Below, in pieces: positions 30,980 to 38,788 of a stretch of DNA of 64,000 nt (positions are counted from its first letter, which is position 1; the number at the start of each line of letters is the position of its first letter). Location of the stretch: positions 1-64,000 of the forward strand of contig JAZMZK010000010.1 in assembly GCA_045585955.1 (NCBI GenBank), in the 5' to 3' direction. The DNA comes from SIG78 sp045585955. GTDB taxonomy: Bacteria; Verrucomicrobiota; Lentisphaeria; Victivallales; Victivallaceae. Position numbers and translations under genes: made by a program. The notes beneath the pieces are model-generated. The model did not search any database, was not told where the DNA came from, and worked only from the letters and a program-made list of their open reading frames with translations.

Positions 30980-31942
30980 TTAATTTGTGGAAGGTATTTT
31001 CAGACTGCTGCGTTTGATGAAATCCATTTTCAGCGGTTCTGCGGAGGAAATTTGATTTTCAACGATAATTTGAACAGCACGATCCGCAATTTTCTGGCGG
31101 GGGTGAGCCAGGGTGGACAATCCCGGCGTTGCCAGTGCGGCAAACTCTTCATCATCAAAGCCGATCACCGAAATATCGTCGGGTATAGCGATGCCGTTTT
31201 CGGCGGCGTAGCGGTAAAAACCCATCGCCATCCGGTCTGTATCAAAAAATACCACATCGGCATTGCTCTCCATGACCTTTGCACCCAGTGTATAGCCATC
31301 TTCAAACTCCGGCATAGCCTCAAGCATGGTGATTTTCATCTTTATTCCGGCAGCTTGAGCCATCTCAATACCTTTAAGCCGGTCGGTGATACACCCGCAA
31401 TATACCAGACTTTTTATTTGCATACGGTCAAGTTCTTCAAGCATATTGCAAACGCTGCCCGCCCGGTCTATGGCAATAATATTTTTTTCGGCAGCTTGCG
31501 GGCAATCGGCAAAGATGAATTTAAGCGGCAGCGTTTGAGCCGCTTGTTCAATAACTTCCAGAATTGCCTCATGGACTCCCCGCAGAACTATCACATATTC
31601 TGCCAGTGCCGACCACTCGCAGAGCATATTCCGGCAGATTTCCGGATTTTCCGCATTGCCCAGAAGCGGCCAGTAGCCATTAGTGGTCAGCTCGCGGGTA
31701 AGCATGGAGAGTTTGCGGGCGTTGGCGGTCAGCCGGAAACTGTTGTTGATAATGCCCACGCACTTTTTCTTTTGCAGCCGCAGATTCCGTGCCGCCAGAT
31801 TGGGCGTATAATTATGCTTTTTTGCCAGAGCCTGTACCAGAGCCTTTTTCTCCGGAGCCACATAGCCGTTGCCGCTCAATGCTCTGCCCACGGTACGAAC
31901 CGAAAGCCCGGAGAGTTCAGCAAGTTGTTTAAGTGTTATCAT
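30980..31942 (-). CDS. LacI family transcriptional regulator
   Basis: A 320-aa protein. HTH ITLKQLAELSGLSVRTVGRAL at the very N-terminus, hinge PNLAARNLRLQKKK, and a sensor domain with VGIINNSFRL, SVIGFDDEEFAALATPGLSTL near the end. It is divergent from an acetylxylan-esterase-like gene and a GH4 gene, its likely targets. Its ribosome site AGAGGT lies within an inverted repeat (31945-31962), which suggests autoregulation. An operator-bearing promoter lies beyond its 3' end on the opposite strand. Confidence 0.92.
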   Translation of the reverse strand: MITLKQLAELSGLSVRTVGRALSGNGYVAPEKKALVQALAKKHNYTPNLAARNLRLQKKKCVGIINNSFRLTANARKLSMLTRELTTNGYWPLLGNAENPEICRNMLCEWSALAEYVIVLRGVHEAILEVIEQAAQTLPLKFIFADCPQAAEKNIIAIDRAGSVCNMLEELDRMQIKSLVYCGCITDRLKGIEMAQAAGIKMKITMLEAMPEFEDGYTLGAKVMESNADVVFFDTDRMAMGFYRYAAENGIAIPDDISVIGFDDEEFAALATPGLSTLAHPRQKIADRAVQIIVENQISSAEPLKMDFIKRSSLKIPSTN

Positions 31943-31944
31943 AA

Positions 31945-31962
31945 ATTACCTCTTTTGGTAAT
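31945..31962. promoter_or_regulatory. Inverted repeat over the LacI-type gene's ribosome site
   Basis: ATTACC-TCTTTT-GGTAAT, 6-bp arms. It lies 2 bp upstream of the start codon of the minus-strand regulator and contains its AGAGGT. Possible operator or RNA hairpin. Confidence 0.35.
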
Positions 31963-31991
31963 AAAAATAGCACACATCTTGCAAAAGTCAA

Positions 31992-32020
31992 TTCAAGCTG
32001 GTATTGTATATGGCTATAAA
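31992..32020 (+). promoter_or_regulatory. Promoter of the esterase-GH4 operon
   Basis: TTCAAG (31992-31997), 17-bp spacer, TATAAA (32015-32020). An overlapping alternative is TTGCAA upstream with TATTGT. AGGAG and the start at 32067 follow. Confidence 0.5.
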
Positions 32021-32066
32021 AAAATAAAAACTCTCTTCAGGTCTGAAAATTACAGGAGTTGGAAAA

Positions 32067-33983
32067 ATGTTTGAGCTGGCTGCCGCTGATTCACCGGAGC
32101 GTTTCCGCAATACTTTTACACCGTTTGCCAACGCTTTGCAAGAGTATTACACCGGAATTTTCCGCCAACGCTCCGATTTGCGGAAAAAGGTTTTATCAGA
32201 AATAAACACCTTTGAAAGTGCCCGGAATTATGTAAAATATGTGAAAAGCGAAATCAGAAAACGCTTCGGTTTCCCTGCTGAACGCACTCCGCTGCAAGCT
32301 CAAAGGGTCTATAAACGGCAGGAAAAAGATCATGTTATTGAAGGCGTATATTTTTTCAGCCGCCCCGGTGTGGCAGTGAGTGGACTTTTTATGTATCCCA
32401 ATACCTCCGGCAAACACCCGGCGATACTTTTTTTGTGCGGTCACAGCGAAAGTGGCAAATTGAGCTATTATCAGCCTATCGCCAGCGATCTGGCACGCCT
32501 GGGCTATGCGGTTTTGCTCATCGACCCCATGGGTCAGGGCGAGCGGCAGGAAACCACGCTTTCGCCTACGCAGGAACACAACAGCTTCGGCAGGCGGCTG
32601 GCTCTTGCCGGAGAACAGTTTGCCGCATGGCGGGCTTACGATGCCATCCGCAGCATTGATTATCTGGAAATCCGACCGGAAGCGGATACAACTTTTCTGG
32701 GCGTGACCGGCTGTTCCGGCGGTTGTACCATGGGCAGTATGGTTATGGCGTTGGACGACCGGCCCACGGCGGCAGCGTTGAGCTGCGGCATCACAAGTTT
32801 TCTCTGTAATGTAGAAAACGAGCTGCCCTGCGATATAGAGCAGCTGCCCCAGACTTTGGGGACACTTAATATGGAAATGGCGGATTTTCTCATTGCCGCC
32901 GCCCCCAAACCCATACTGCTCATGATGCAGGACAATGACTTTTTTGATCCCCGGGGTACGCAGGAAGCTATGGCAGATTTGCAGAAAATATATTCGCTGA
33001 CCGGCAAGGTGGGTGATGCCGAACTTTTTGCCGGTAACGGCTGGCACACTTACAGCATACCTCACCGGGCGAAGATGATGGAGTTTTTTGGCCGGTACAC
33101 CAAACTTGCCAACTTGCCGGAAGCACAATGCGATACAACGCAAATCCCGCCGGAAGAACTTTATTGTGCTCCGAAAGGCTTGATAACCAATATACCTGAA
33201 ACTTGCAAGCAAGGCGATTTGCTGGTGGAGTATTGCCGGAAAGCCGCCGGAGAGCGTAAAGTATTGGCTCCGGAACTCTTACGCAAAACTTTGCTGGAAA
33301 AACTTGCCGTGGGTGATTTGACTGTGCCCAACTACCGGGTACTGCGGCCGGAGTTCAAACTCTTTGGCGAAAAACGCTATATCGGCAGATTCGGCATCGA
33401 GTCCGAACCGGGGCAGGTCATGGCGGTACTCAAACAAGCCGGCAGACCCGATAAAGGGTGTTACCGCATGGCGGAAAACAGTGCGGTCAGGCTGCTGGTG
33501 GGCGATTTGGATGCAACTGCCGAACTGCTGCGGAAAAGCCATTGGCTGAATGACGATACAGCACTTTGTGCCTTGGATGTCCGGGGCATTGGCGAACTGA
33601 CACCCGGCGGCTGCGACCGGCCGGAAGAACGGGATTTTTTCCACCGCTATCAGTTCGATTATCACTTTGCGGCATTGGGGGAATTTCTGGGCGAACCCAT
33701 ACTGGGCAAACGGGTGCGTGACGTGCTTTTGACGGTCAAACTTTTGCAGTCGAGAAATTGCACCGTGGAGTTGTACGGTCAGGGGCAAGGTGCCATAGCG
33801 GCACTTTTTGCGGCGTTTCTGGGCGAAATACCCGCTGTGCTGGAAAATCTGCCCAAGTCTTATATGGAATATGTAAAAAGCTCCAGCGATGCGTTGCCCA
33901 TGGCATTGCTGCCTTTCGGCATATTGAAAATAACTGATTTGGATGAATTGATAAAATACAGTAATGTGCAGGTTATAAAATAA
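32067..33983 (+). CDS. AXE1-type acetyl esterase with a second, Ser-less hydrolase-like half
   Basis: A 638-aa cytoplasmic protein. Residues about 85-350 form an alpha/beta hydrolase: HPAILFLCGHSE, LIDPMGQGERQ, the nucleophile elbow GCSGG with S217, the acid around D289-D294 (DNDFFDPRG) and H327 (GNGWHTYS). This matches acetylxylan/cephalosporin-C esterases or glucuronoyl-type relatives. The C-terminal half (about 400-638) also looks hydrolase-like, but the elbow position reads YGQGQG (570-575) with no serine, so it is probably non-catalytic. It lies 12 bp before GH4 in a two-gene operon; a role in removing acetyl or methyl groups from imported pectic fragments is inferred. Confidence 0.8.
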   Translation: MFELAAADSPERFRNTFTPFANALQEYYTGIFRQRSDLRKKVLSEINTFESARNYVKYVKSEIRKRFGFPAERTPLQAQRVYKRQEKDHVIEGVYFFSRPGVAVSGLFMYPNTSGKHPAILFLCGHSESGKLSYYQPIASDLARLGYAVLLIDPMGQGERQETTLSPTQEHNSFGRRLALAGEQFAAWRAYDAIRSIDYLEIRPEADTTFLGVTGCSGGCTMGSMVMALDDRPTAAALSCGITSFLCNVENELPCDIEQLPQTLGTLNMEMADFLIAAAPKPILLMMQDNDFFDPRGTQEAMADLQKIYSLTGKVGDAELFAGNGWHTYSIPHRAKMMEFFGRYTKLANLPEAQCDTTQIPPEELYCAPKGLITNIPETCKQGDLLVEYCRKAAGERKVLAPELLRKTLLEKLAVGDLTVPNYRVLRPEFKLFGEKRYIGRFGIESEPGQVMAVLKQAGRPDKGCYRMAENSAVRLLVGDLDATAELLRKSHWLNDDTALCALDVRGIGELTPGGCDRPEERDFFHRYQFDYHFAALGEFLGEPILGKRVRDVLLTVKLLQSRNCTVELYGQGQGAIAALFAAFLGEIPAVLENLPKSYMEYVKSSSDALPMALLPFGILKITDLDELIKYSNVQVIK

Positions 33984-33995
33984 GGAGATTGCTCT

Positions 33996-35339
33996 ATGAG
34001 TTGGAAGATCGCTGTTATTGGCGGCGGCAGTGTTTTGTGGATGCCCCGTTTGGGCTGTGACATGTTTCTGGAGGATTCGCTGGATGGCTCGGAGTTGGTG
34101 CTGGTGGATATCGATCCGGCGGCGGCGAAGCTGGTGCAGAGCTATTTGCAGGCGTGTGTGCGGGTACTTGACAAAAAGTGGAAAATCACCATTGCTTCAG
34201 AAGATGATGCTTTGAAAAATGCCGATTGCGTAGTGGTATCTATTTCCACCGGCGGCTTTGAGGCTATGGATAAAGATTACACCATCCCGGAAAAATTCGG
34301 CGTATACCATGCGGTCAGCGACACCACCGGCCCCGGCGGTATCTTCCGCACTTTGCGCAACGCTCCGGTCTTTCTGAATTTGGCGGAAAAGATGGCGAAA
34401 CTTTGCCCCAATGCGTGGATGGTGCATGTGACCAACCCATTGAGTCAGATCACCCGGATCGTCAATGCCTCCGGTCTGGTACGCTGCTGCGGATTGTGCC
34501 ACGAAGTTGCCGGTCAGCTCCACCAGCTTCAGGGATTTTTGGGGATCACCGACCCCAACGATCTGGATGCCAATGTGGTGGGGGTGAACCATTTTACTAT
34601 TTTTACGGAGTTATACAGCCGCACAGTCAAAGACCCCATGGCGAAGATCAAGCTGGCTGACTACATGCAGTACCGTGCCGGCGAACTGGGTTCCGGAACG
34701 GTGGACGATCTGGTGGTCAAGGGCGGATTCAAAGAGTTCCCGCTCTATTTGAACTTTTATCTTAAAGAGATATTGGGCGTTTATCCGGCGGCAGGCACGG
34801 TGCATATTGCTGAAAACTTCCCCCGGTTCTTCAATGATAACGAGCTTTACAAAAAGTTCTACCTCTACCGCAAAGGGGTATTGCCTGTGCGGCCCAATAA
34901 CAAGCAAGCTATTGTGGAACGCTTGCAGAAAACCCTTGCGGATAAGGAAGTACCAAGAGAAACCGCCAACCGCTCCCGGGAAATGCTTTGCGATGCACTG
35001 GTGGGTTTGCTGACCGGCGAAAAACGGCGGATCATTGCCACGCTGCCCAATGCCGGACAAATCGGCAATCTGCCCCGGGAGGCTTCGGTGGAAACCTGGG
35101 CAAGTGTCAGTTTGGATACCATAACCCCGGTGCTTTCCGGCAATATACCCATGAGCTGCTACGGCTTTATGGCATCGGTGGTCGCCGAGCAGGAGCTTAC
35201 TATTCAGGCGGCATTGACCAAAGACCGTTCTCTGGTGCGGCAGGCACTCTTTGCTTCGTCCCTGTTCCACGAAAAAGAACGCGTCGACGAGCTTATGAAC
35301 GCCATGTTTGACGCCGAAAAAGAGTGGATCAACTGGTAA
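33996..35339 (+). CDS. GH4 family glycosidase (alpha-galacturonidase/alpha-glucosidase type)
   Basis: A 447-aa NAD- and metal-dependent glycosidase. The dinucleotide fold starts IAVIGGGSVLWMPRL; HVTNPLSQITR, GLCHE with C168/H169 and GVNHFTIF with a histidine near 200 give the GH4 cofactor and Mn sites. Reaction is oxidation-elimination rather than classical hydrolysis. Subfamily (galacturonide, glucuronide or glucoside) is not fixed by sequence; the nearby PL26-like lyase makes galacturonides attractive. Cytoplasmic, translated 12 bp after the esterase gene. Confidence 0.92.
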   Translation: MSWKIAVIGGGSVLWMPRLGCDMFLEDSLDGSELVLVDIDPAAAKLVQSYLQACVRVLDKKWKITIASEDDALKNADCVVVSISTGGFEAMDKDYTIPEKFGVYHAVSDTTGPGGIFRTLRNAPVFLNLAEKMAKLCPNAWMVHVTNPLSQITRIVNASGLVRCCGLCHEVAGQLHQLQGFLGITDPNDLDANVVGVNHFTIFTELYSRTVKDPMAKIKLADYMQYRAGELGSGTVDDLVVKGGFKEFPLYLNFYLKEILGVYPAAGTVHIAENFPRFFNDNELYKKFYLYRKGVLPVRPNNKQAIVERLQKTLADKEVPRETANRSREMLCDALVGLLTGEKRRIIATLPNAGQIGNLPREASVETWASVSLDTITPVLSGNIPMSCYGFMASVVAEQELTIQAALTKDRSLVRQALFASSLFHEKERVDELMNAMFDAEKEWINW

Positions 35340-35458
35340 AAAATATGTATTATACGCCCCGGCTCCAATAGTGGTTGGTGTTTTTTTCAGCATGTTCTGC
35401 CGTTGCCTTGAATAGCACCGGGAGCCAGTTCATCCAATAGAGCCATTACCATAAAAAA

Positions 35459-35495
35459 CTGTTCCCGATAGAGTCTGACCGGGAACAGTTTTTTT
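35459..35495. terminator. Strong bidirectional terminator
   Basis: CTGTTCCCG (35459-35467) pairs perfectly with CGGGAACAG (35480-35488), preceded by six A and followed by seven T, so it works on both strands. It separates the GH4 operon from the convergent Gfo/Idh/MocA operon. Confidence 0.92.
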
Positions 35496-35504
35496 GATAA
35501 GTAT

Positions 35505-36614
35505 TTACAGCGAAGCGAAAAGATTGTCCCACGCTTCGGCTATACCGTTATTCAAACGCACACCTTTTTCGTTGATGGTATATTGTTCCGGAGAAAGGGT
35601 CTTGACTTCGGCTTTTTTATACAATTCTTCCATAAGCAGCACATGTTTTGCGGCGATCTCCGGTGTGCAGATACGCTGACTGGGGTCGGTAAGGCGGTTG
35701 ATCACTGCATCGAACATGTTGCGGTGATCGGCAGCGCACGGCGCAGTAAACTCCGGCAATGCATTGCCGTCGGCACCGGCAACTTGCCAGGAGCCGCTTT
35801 CGTTGTAATATACCGAACCATTTTCGCAAGTAAAGAGTATTTGCGGTGAACTTGCTTCCGGACAGCAATGGGTGAACATGGCAGTAACCGGAATATTGCC
35901 GGCAGCAAAACGGACGATGCCGGTATCAAAGTTTTCAATATCTCTTGAGCGGGAAAGTTCGGCAGCGGTCAACTGGGGCGTTGCCGCTTCGTCGCGGCTT
36001 TTGCCGGTAAGATAAAGCACGATATTTATGTAGTGGGCAAAGGCGTTGCAGTAGGGCGAATCCAAAATCTGCGAGTGTCTGCCGAAGATTTTCCCCGCCC
36101 AGTAATTGCGGTTGTAATAAGCATCGCCCCGGGGCCAGCGGCCCATGAGTTTGACCTTGGTGATCCTGCCCAGTTTGCCGGAAAGCAGCAACTCTTTGAC
36201 TTTCTGCAAAGCCGGTTCGTAAAAATGCTGATACCCCACGGCGATAAAACGGTCGGTTTTGTTCCGGGCAGAAATCATATTTTCCACGGCAGCCAGAGAG
36301 CCTGCCAGCGGTTTTTCCACCATAACATTGCAGTTGTGTTCCAACGCCTGAATGGTCAACGGTTCGTGGCTTTCGATGCCCACGGGCAGACATACCAGAT
36401 CAAAATCCACACCCAAACGGTAAAGTTCGTCAGCATCTTTAACGATCCTGACATTATGCTTTTGCAGTTTTTCGATACGCTCCTGCCACTTTTCCGGAGC
36501 AAATTCGGCGGCGGCAACAAAATCAATGCGGTTTTCTCCCGCCATACGGCACAAATTTTCCACATAATTATAACCGTAACCGCCAACCCCGACAAGTGCA
36601 ACTTTTGCTTTCAT
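35505..36614 (-). CDS. Gfo/Idh/MocA family oxidoreductase
   Basis: A 369-aa NAD(P)-dependent sugar oxidoreductase. The Rossmann motif is VALVGVGGYGYNYVENL; VMVEKPLAGSLA carries the conserved EKP lysine, and YQHFYEPALQKVKELL and the later beta-sheet domain (SPYCNAFAHYINIVLYL) are usual. It follows a second family member after 11 bp. Such enzymes convert sugars, uronic acids or inositols in the cytoplasm; substrate not assignable. Confidence 0.9.
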   Translation of the reverse strand: MKAKVALVGVGGYGYNYVENLCRMAGENRIDFVAAAEFAPEKWQERIEKLQKHNVRIVKDADELYRLGVDFDLVCLPVGIESHEPLTIQALEHNCNVMVEKPLAGSLAAVENMISARNKTDRFIAVGYQHFYEPALQKVKELLLSGKLGRITKVKLMGRWPRGDAYYNRNYWAGKIFGRHSQILDSPYCNAFAHYINIVLYLTGKSRDEAATPQLTAAELSRSRDIENFDTGIVRFAAGNIPVTAMFTHCCPEASSPQILFTCENGSVYYNESGSWQVAGADGNALPEFTAPCAADHRNMFDAVINRLTDPSQRICTPEIAAKHVLLMEELYKKAEVKTLSPEQYTINEKGVRLNNGIAEAWDNLFASL

Positions 36615-36625
36615 ATCCTGATTCC

Positions 36626-37615
36626 TTATTTTATAGAAATTTCCTGATTTAAGTCTGCTGATTTCTGGGCAGTCAATGCTGCGCGGGTCACTTGCAAAGT
36701 CAAAGCGGTTTCGGCTTGGGCGGCAGCCGGATCACTCGCCAACGCCCGCACCATTTCGCCGAAACAGCCCACCGGGGGCGTTTTCAGCTCGGGATAACTT
36801 GTGCAGTCATCGGTCATCAATTCTACTTTGCCTTGAGCTACTTCTACAATGCCCTTTTCGCCCACCGCCCGCAGCCGGTCGTCACCGTGGGTGGGGGCTC
36901 CCGATGGACGCATAAAATCAATATCCGCCGAAGCGATGGCACCGGAATCCAGTTCAAAGATACAATGAGCGGCGGTTTCCAAAGTGCCGCGGCTCTTTTC
37001 GCCGTAATGCTGTAACGCTCTTACCTTACTGAACTTACCGGCATTGCAGCACGCTATCCAGTCCACGGCGTGGATACCCACCCACGGAATAGTGCCGCCA
37101 TAGGTGCTGCGGCAAAAATAGTATTCCGGGCGGTTGCCGATCTTGTAGGATTTTCTTGTATAAATAAGTTTGACTTTGCCAATGGCTTCCGAATTTATAA
37201 TTTCCAAAGCGGTATAAAATGGCGGCTCAAAACGGATGCCCATCATGCCGTAAAGTACGCCGTTATACGCTTTTACGGCAGCTTCCAACTCGTCCAGTTC
37301 CTCCAGTGTGATGGCGGCGGGTTTTTCGGTAAAAACCGCTATGTTGCGCTCAATGGCATATTTGCACATACGGGCGCGTTCTTCAAAAGGGCCGCCGATC
37401 ACCACGATATCGGGCTGGACTTGATCGAGCATGGTCTGGTGATCGCTGAAAAGCTCCGGTTGGGGAAGCTTGAGTTCTGCCAACGCTTGAATTGTCCGCT
37501 CCGGAGTCCTCCCACCCGCTGAAGCGGCGGCAACTACTTGGCACTGGGGCAGTTTGGGCAGATCTTCAAAAAGATAATTCAAATGGCCCAAGTTGCCGGT
37601 TACTGCAATTTTCAT
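36626..37615 (-). CDS. Gfo/Idh/MocA family oxidoreductase
   Basis: A 329-aa protein from the ATG at 37615 (MKIAVTGNLGHLNYLFEDL). A longer frame upstream overlaps the AraC gene and is not used: this ATG overlaps the TGA of the PocR-AraC gene (ATGA), a sign of translational coupling. IAVFTEKPAAITLEEL carries the EKP motif and PWVGIHAVDWI the catalytic histidine region. The nucleotide motif GNLGHLNYL departs from GxGxxG, which may affect cofactor binding. Second gene of the regulator-oxidoreductase-oxidoreductase operon. Confidence 0.88.
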   Translation of the reverse strand: MKIAVTGNLGHLNYLFEDLPKLPQCQVVAAASAGGRTPERTIQALAELKLPQPELFSDHQTMLDQVQPDIVVIGGPFEERARMCKYAIERNIAVFTEKPAAITLEELDELEAAVKAYNGVLYGMMGIRFEPPFYTALEIINSEAIGKVKLIYTRKSYKIGNRPEYYFCRSTYGGTIPWVGIHAVDWIACCNAGKFSKVRALQHYGEKSRGTLETAAHCIFELDSGAIASADIDFMRPSGAPTHGDDRLRAVGEKGIVEVAQGKVELMTDDCTSYPELKTPPVGCFGEMVRALASDPAAAQAETALTLQVTRAALTAQKSADLNQEISIK

Positions 37616-38517
37616 ATATTCTTTATATCCTCTCTTGCAACTTTTCCCGACTGACGGGCAGTGTTGCGGTAACTGCCCGGCGGCATCCCGGTCGCCCGGC
37701 GGAAAACTCTGCTTAAATAATATTCGTTGCGGAAACCGCAAAGCTGGGCGATCTTCCCCAGCGTCATTTCGGTTGAGCTTAAAAGCTGACAGACCCGTTC
37801 TATCCTTACTTTATTGAGCAATTCGCTGAAACTCTGATTGAATTCCTGCCGCAGAATGTGGCTGGTGCGGGATTGGGAGAGTTCCAGCTTGTCTGCCAGA
37901 TTTTTCAGCCCCAGATCCGGCGTGGATAAGTTGAAGCGGAAAAATTCCTCGATCACCGCCTTACGCCCCCGCAAAGCATTGCCGGAGCTGAATCGCTCAT
38001 TTTCTGCCAGTGCCAGCAATGCCGCGCCCAGCATTTCCAATTCACGCAAATACAACGCCGTATTATTGGGCCGCCAAACCGGCAGAGCGTTGTAAAGCTT
38101 AATAAATTCTTTGGGCGAACCCGTCGGCATTTTCAGCTCCGGATCCCGGAAAGTCCCGGCAAAGATCGTTGCCAGATGTTTGCCCCGCCGCAGCAAGGGC
38201 AGCACCAGCTCCACCGCTCCGGCATGGCAGCGGCTGATAAAGGGTTTGCCGCTGCGGGCAGCTTCGGCGGCGATCTGCCAGCGGCAATGATCGACGCACT
38301 GGTCGCCGTGATGCTCCCGGTTGTAAGTGCAGAAGTCGCAGCGGTGGATATTCCCCAGCGGCCGGAGCATCCTGCCATCGGAAAGCAGCAGACTGCCGGT
38401 GTGGTCGTGGATGGTTATGTAAAGAGCATACTGCTGCTCCACAGCTTGCCACAACTCAATAAAATAGTCCCGGTTATGAGTGATCTGCCGGGGTACAGGA
38501 ATAAAAACCGACTCCAT
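37612..38517 (-). CDS. AraC family regulator with PocR-type sensor domain
   Basis: A 301-aa protein. The N-terminal half (about 20-165) is a PocR-like ligand domain with a cysteine cluster (CDFCTYNREHHGDQCVDHC) and the closing AGTFRDPE. The C-terminal 100 residues carry two AraC helix-turn-helix motifs (LADKLELSQSRTSHIL; IAQLCGFRNEYYLSRVF). PocR domains bind small molecules such as diols or sugar derivatives. It is co-transcribed with two oxidoreductases. A MITE lies 33 bp upstream of its start, so its promoter may be inside or beyond the element. Confidence 0.9.
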   Translation of the reverse strand: MESVFIPVPRQITHNRDYFIELWQAVEQQYALYITIHDHTGSLLLSDGRMLRPLGNIHRCDFCTYNREHHGDQCVDHCRWQIAAEAARSGKPFISRCHAGAVELVLPLLRRGKHLATIFAGTFRDPELKMPTGSPKEFIKLYNALPVWRPNNTALYLRELEMLGAALLALAENERFSSGNALRGRKAVIEEFFRFNLSTPDLGLKNLADKLELSQSRTSHILRQEFNQSFSELLNKVRIERVCQLLSSTEMTLGKIAQLCGFRNEYYLSRVFRRATGMPPGSYRNTARQSGKVAREDIKNI

Positions 38518-38549
38518 AAAATAGCTGCCAATTTACATTTTTCTGTTTA

Positions 38550-38758
38550 GCTCTGGTACTTGAGGAGGGGAAAAAGACCTTTTGAGGAAAGGTCCTTTTT
38601 CCCCCCCTCAAACTCCACCCCTTTTTTCCAAATCTTTTCCCGGCATTTATCTATTTGCGTTGCAAAATAGATAAATGCCATTCAAGTTTTAAAAAAGTTC
38701 CAATACAAAAGTTGATCATATAACTTTTTATTAACCTACCCGTATTGGGAACAGAGCC
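38550..38758 (-). mobile_element. MITE copy (209 bp), minus orientation, 9-bp target duplication
   Basis: TTCTGTTTA flanks the element on both sides (38541-38549 and 38759-38767), the second perfect 9-bp duplication. Orientation is opposite to the copies at 27670 and 29917. The right end has an internal deletion of about 16 bp just inside the terminal GCTCTG, giving GCTCTGGTACTTGAGG. The signature hairpin is present. It lies between the PL26-like gene's 3' end and the PocR-AraC start. Confidence 0.92.
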
Positions 38759-38788
38759 TTCTGTTTAAAAATCTATAATTCCTCTTGC

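Noticed and set aside
30959..32074. 371-aa open frame on the + strand opposite the LacI-type gene
   Set aside because: It is the reverse complement of a clear LacI coding sequence, has no domain-like features, and owes its length to codon bias; only its promoter-like start is reported separately.
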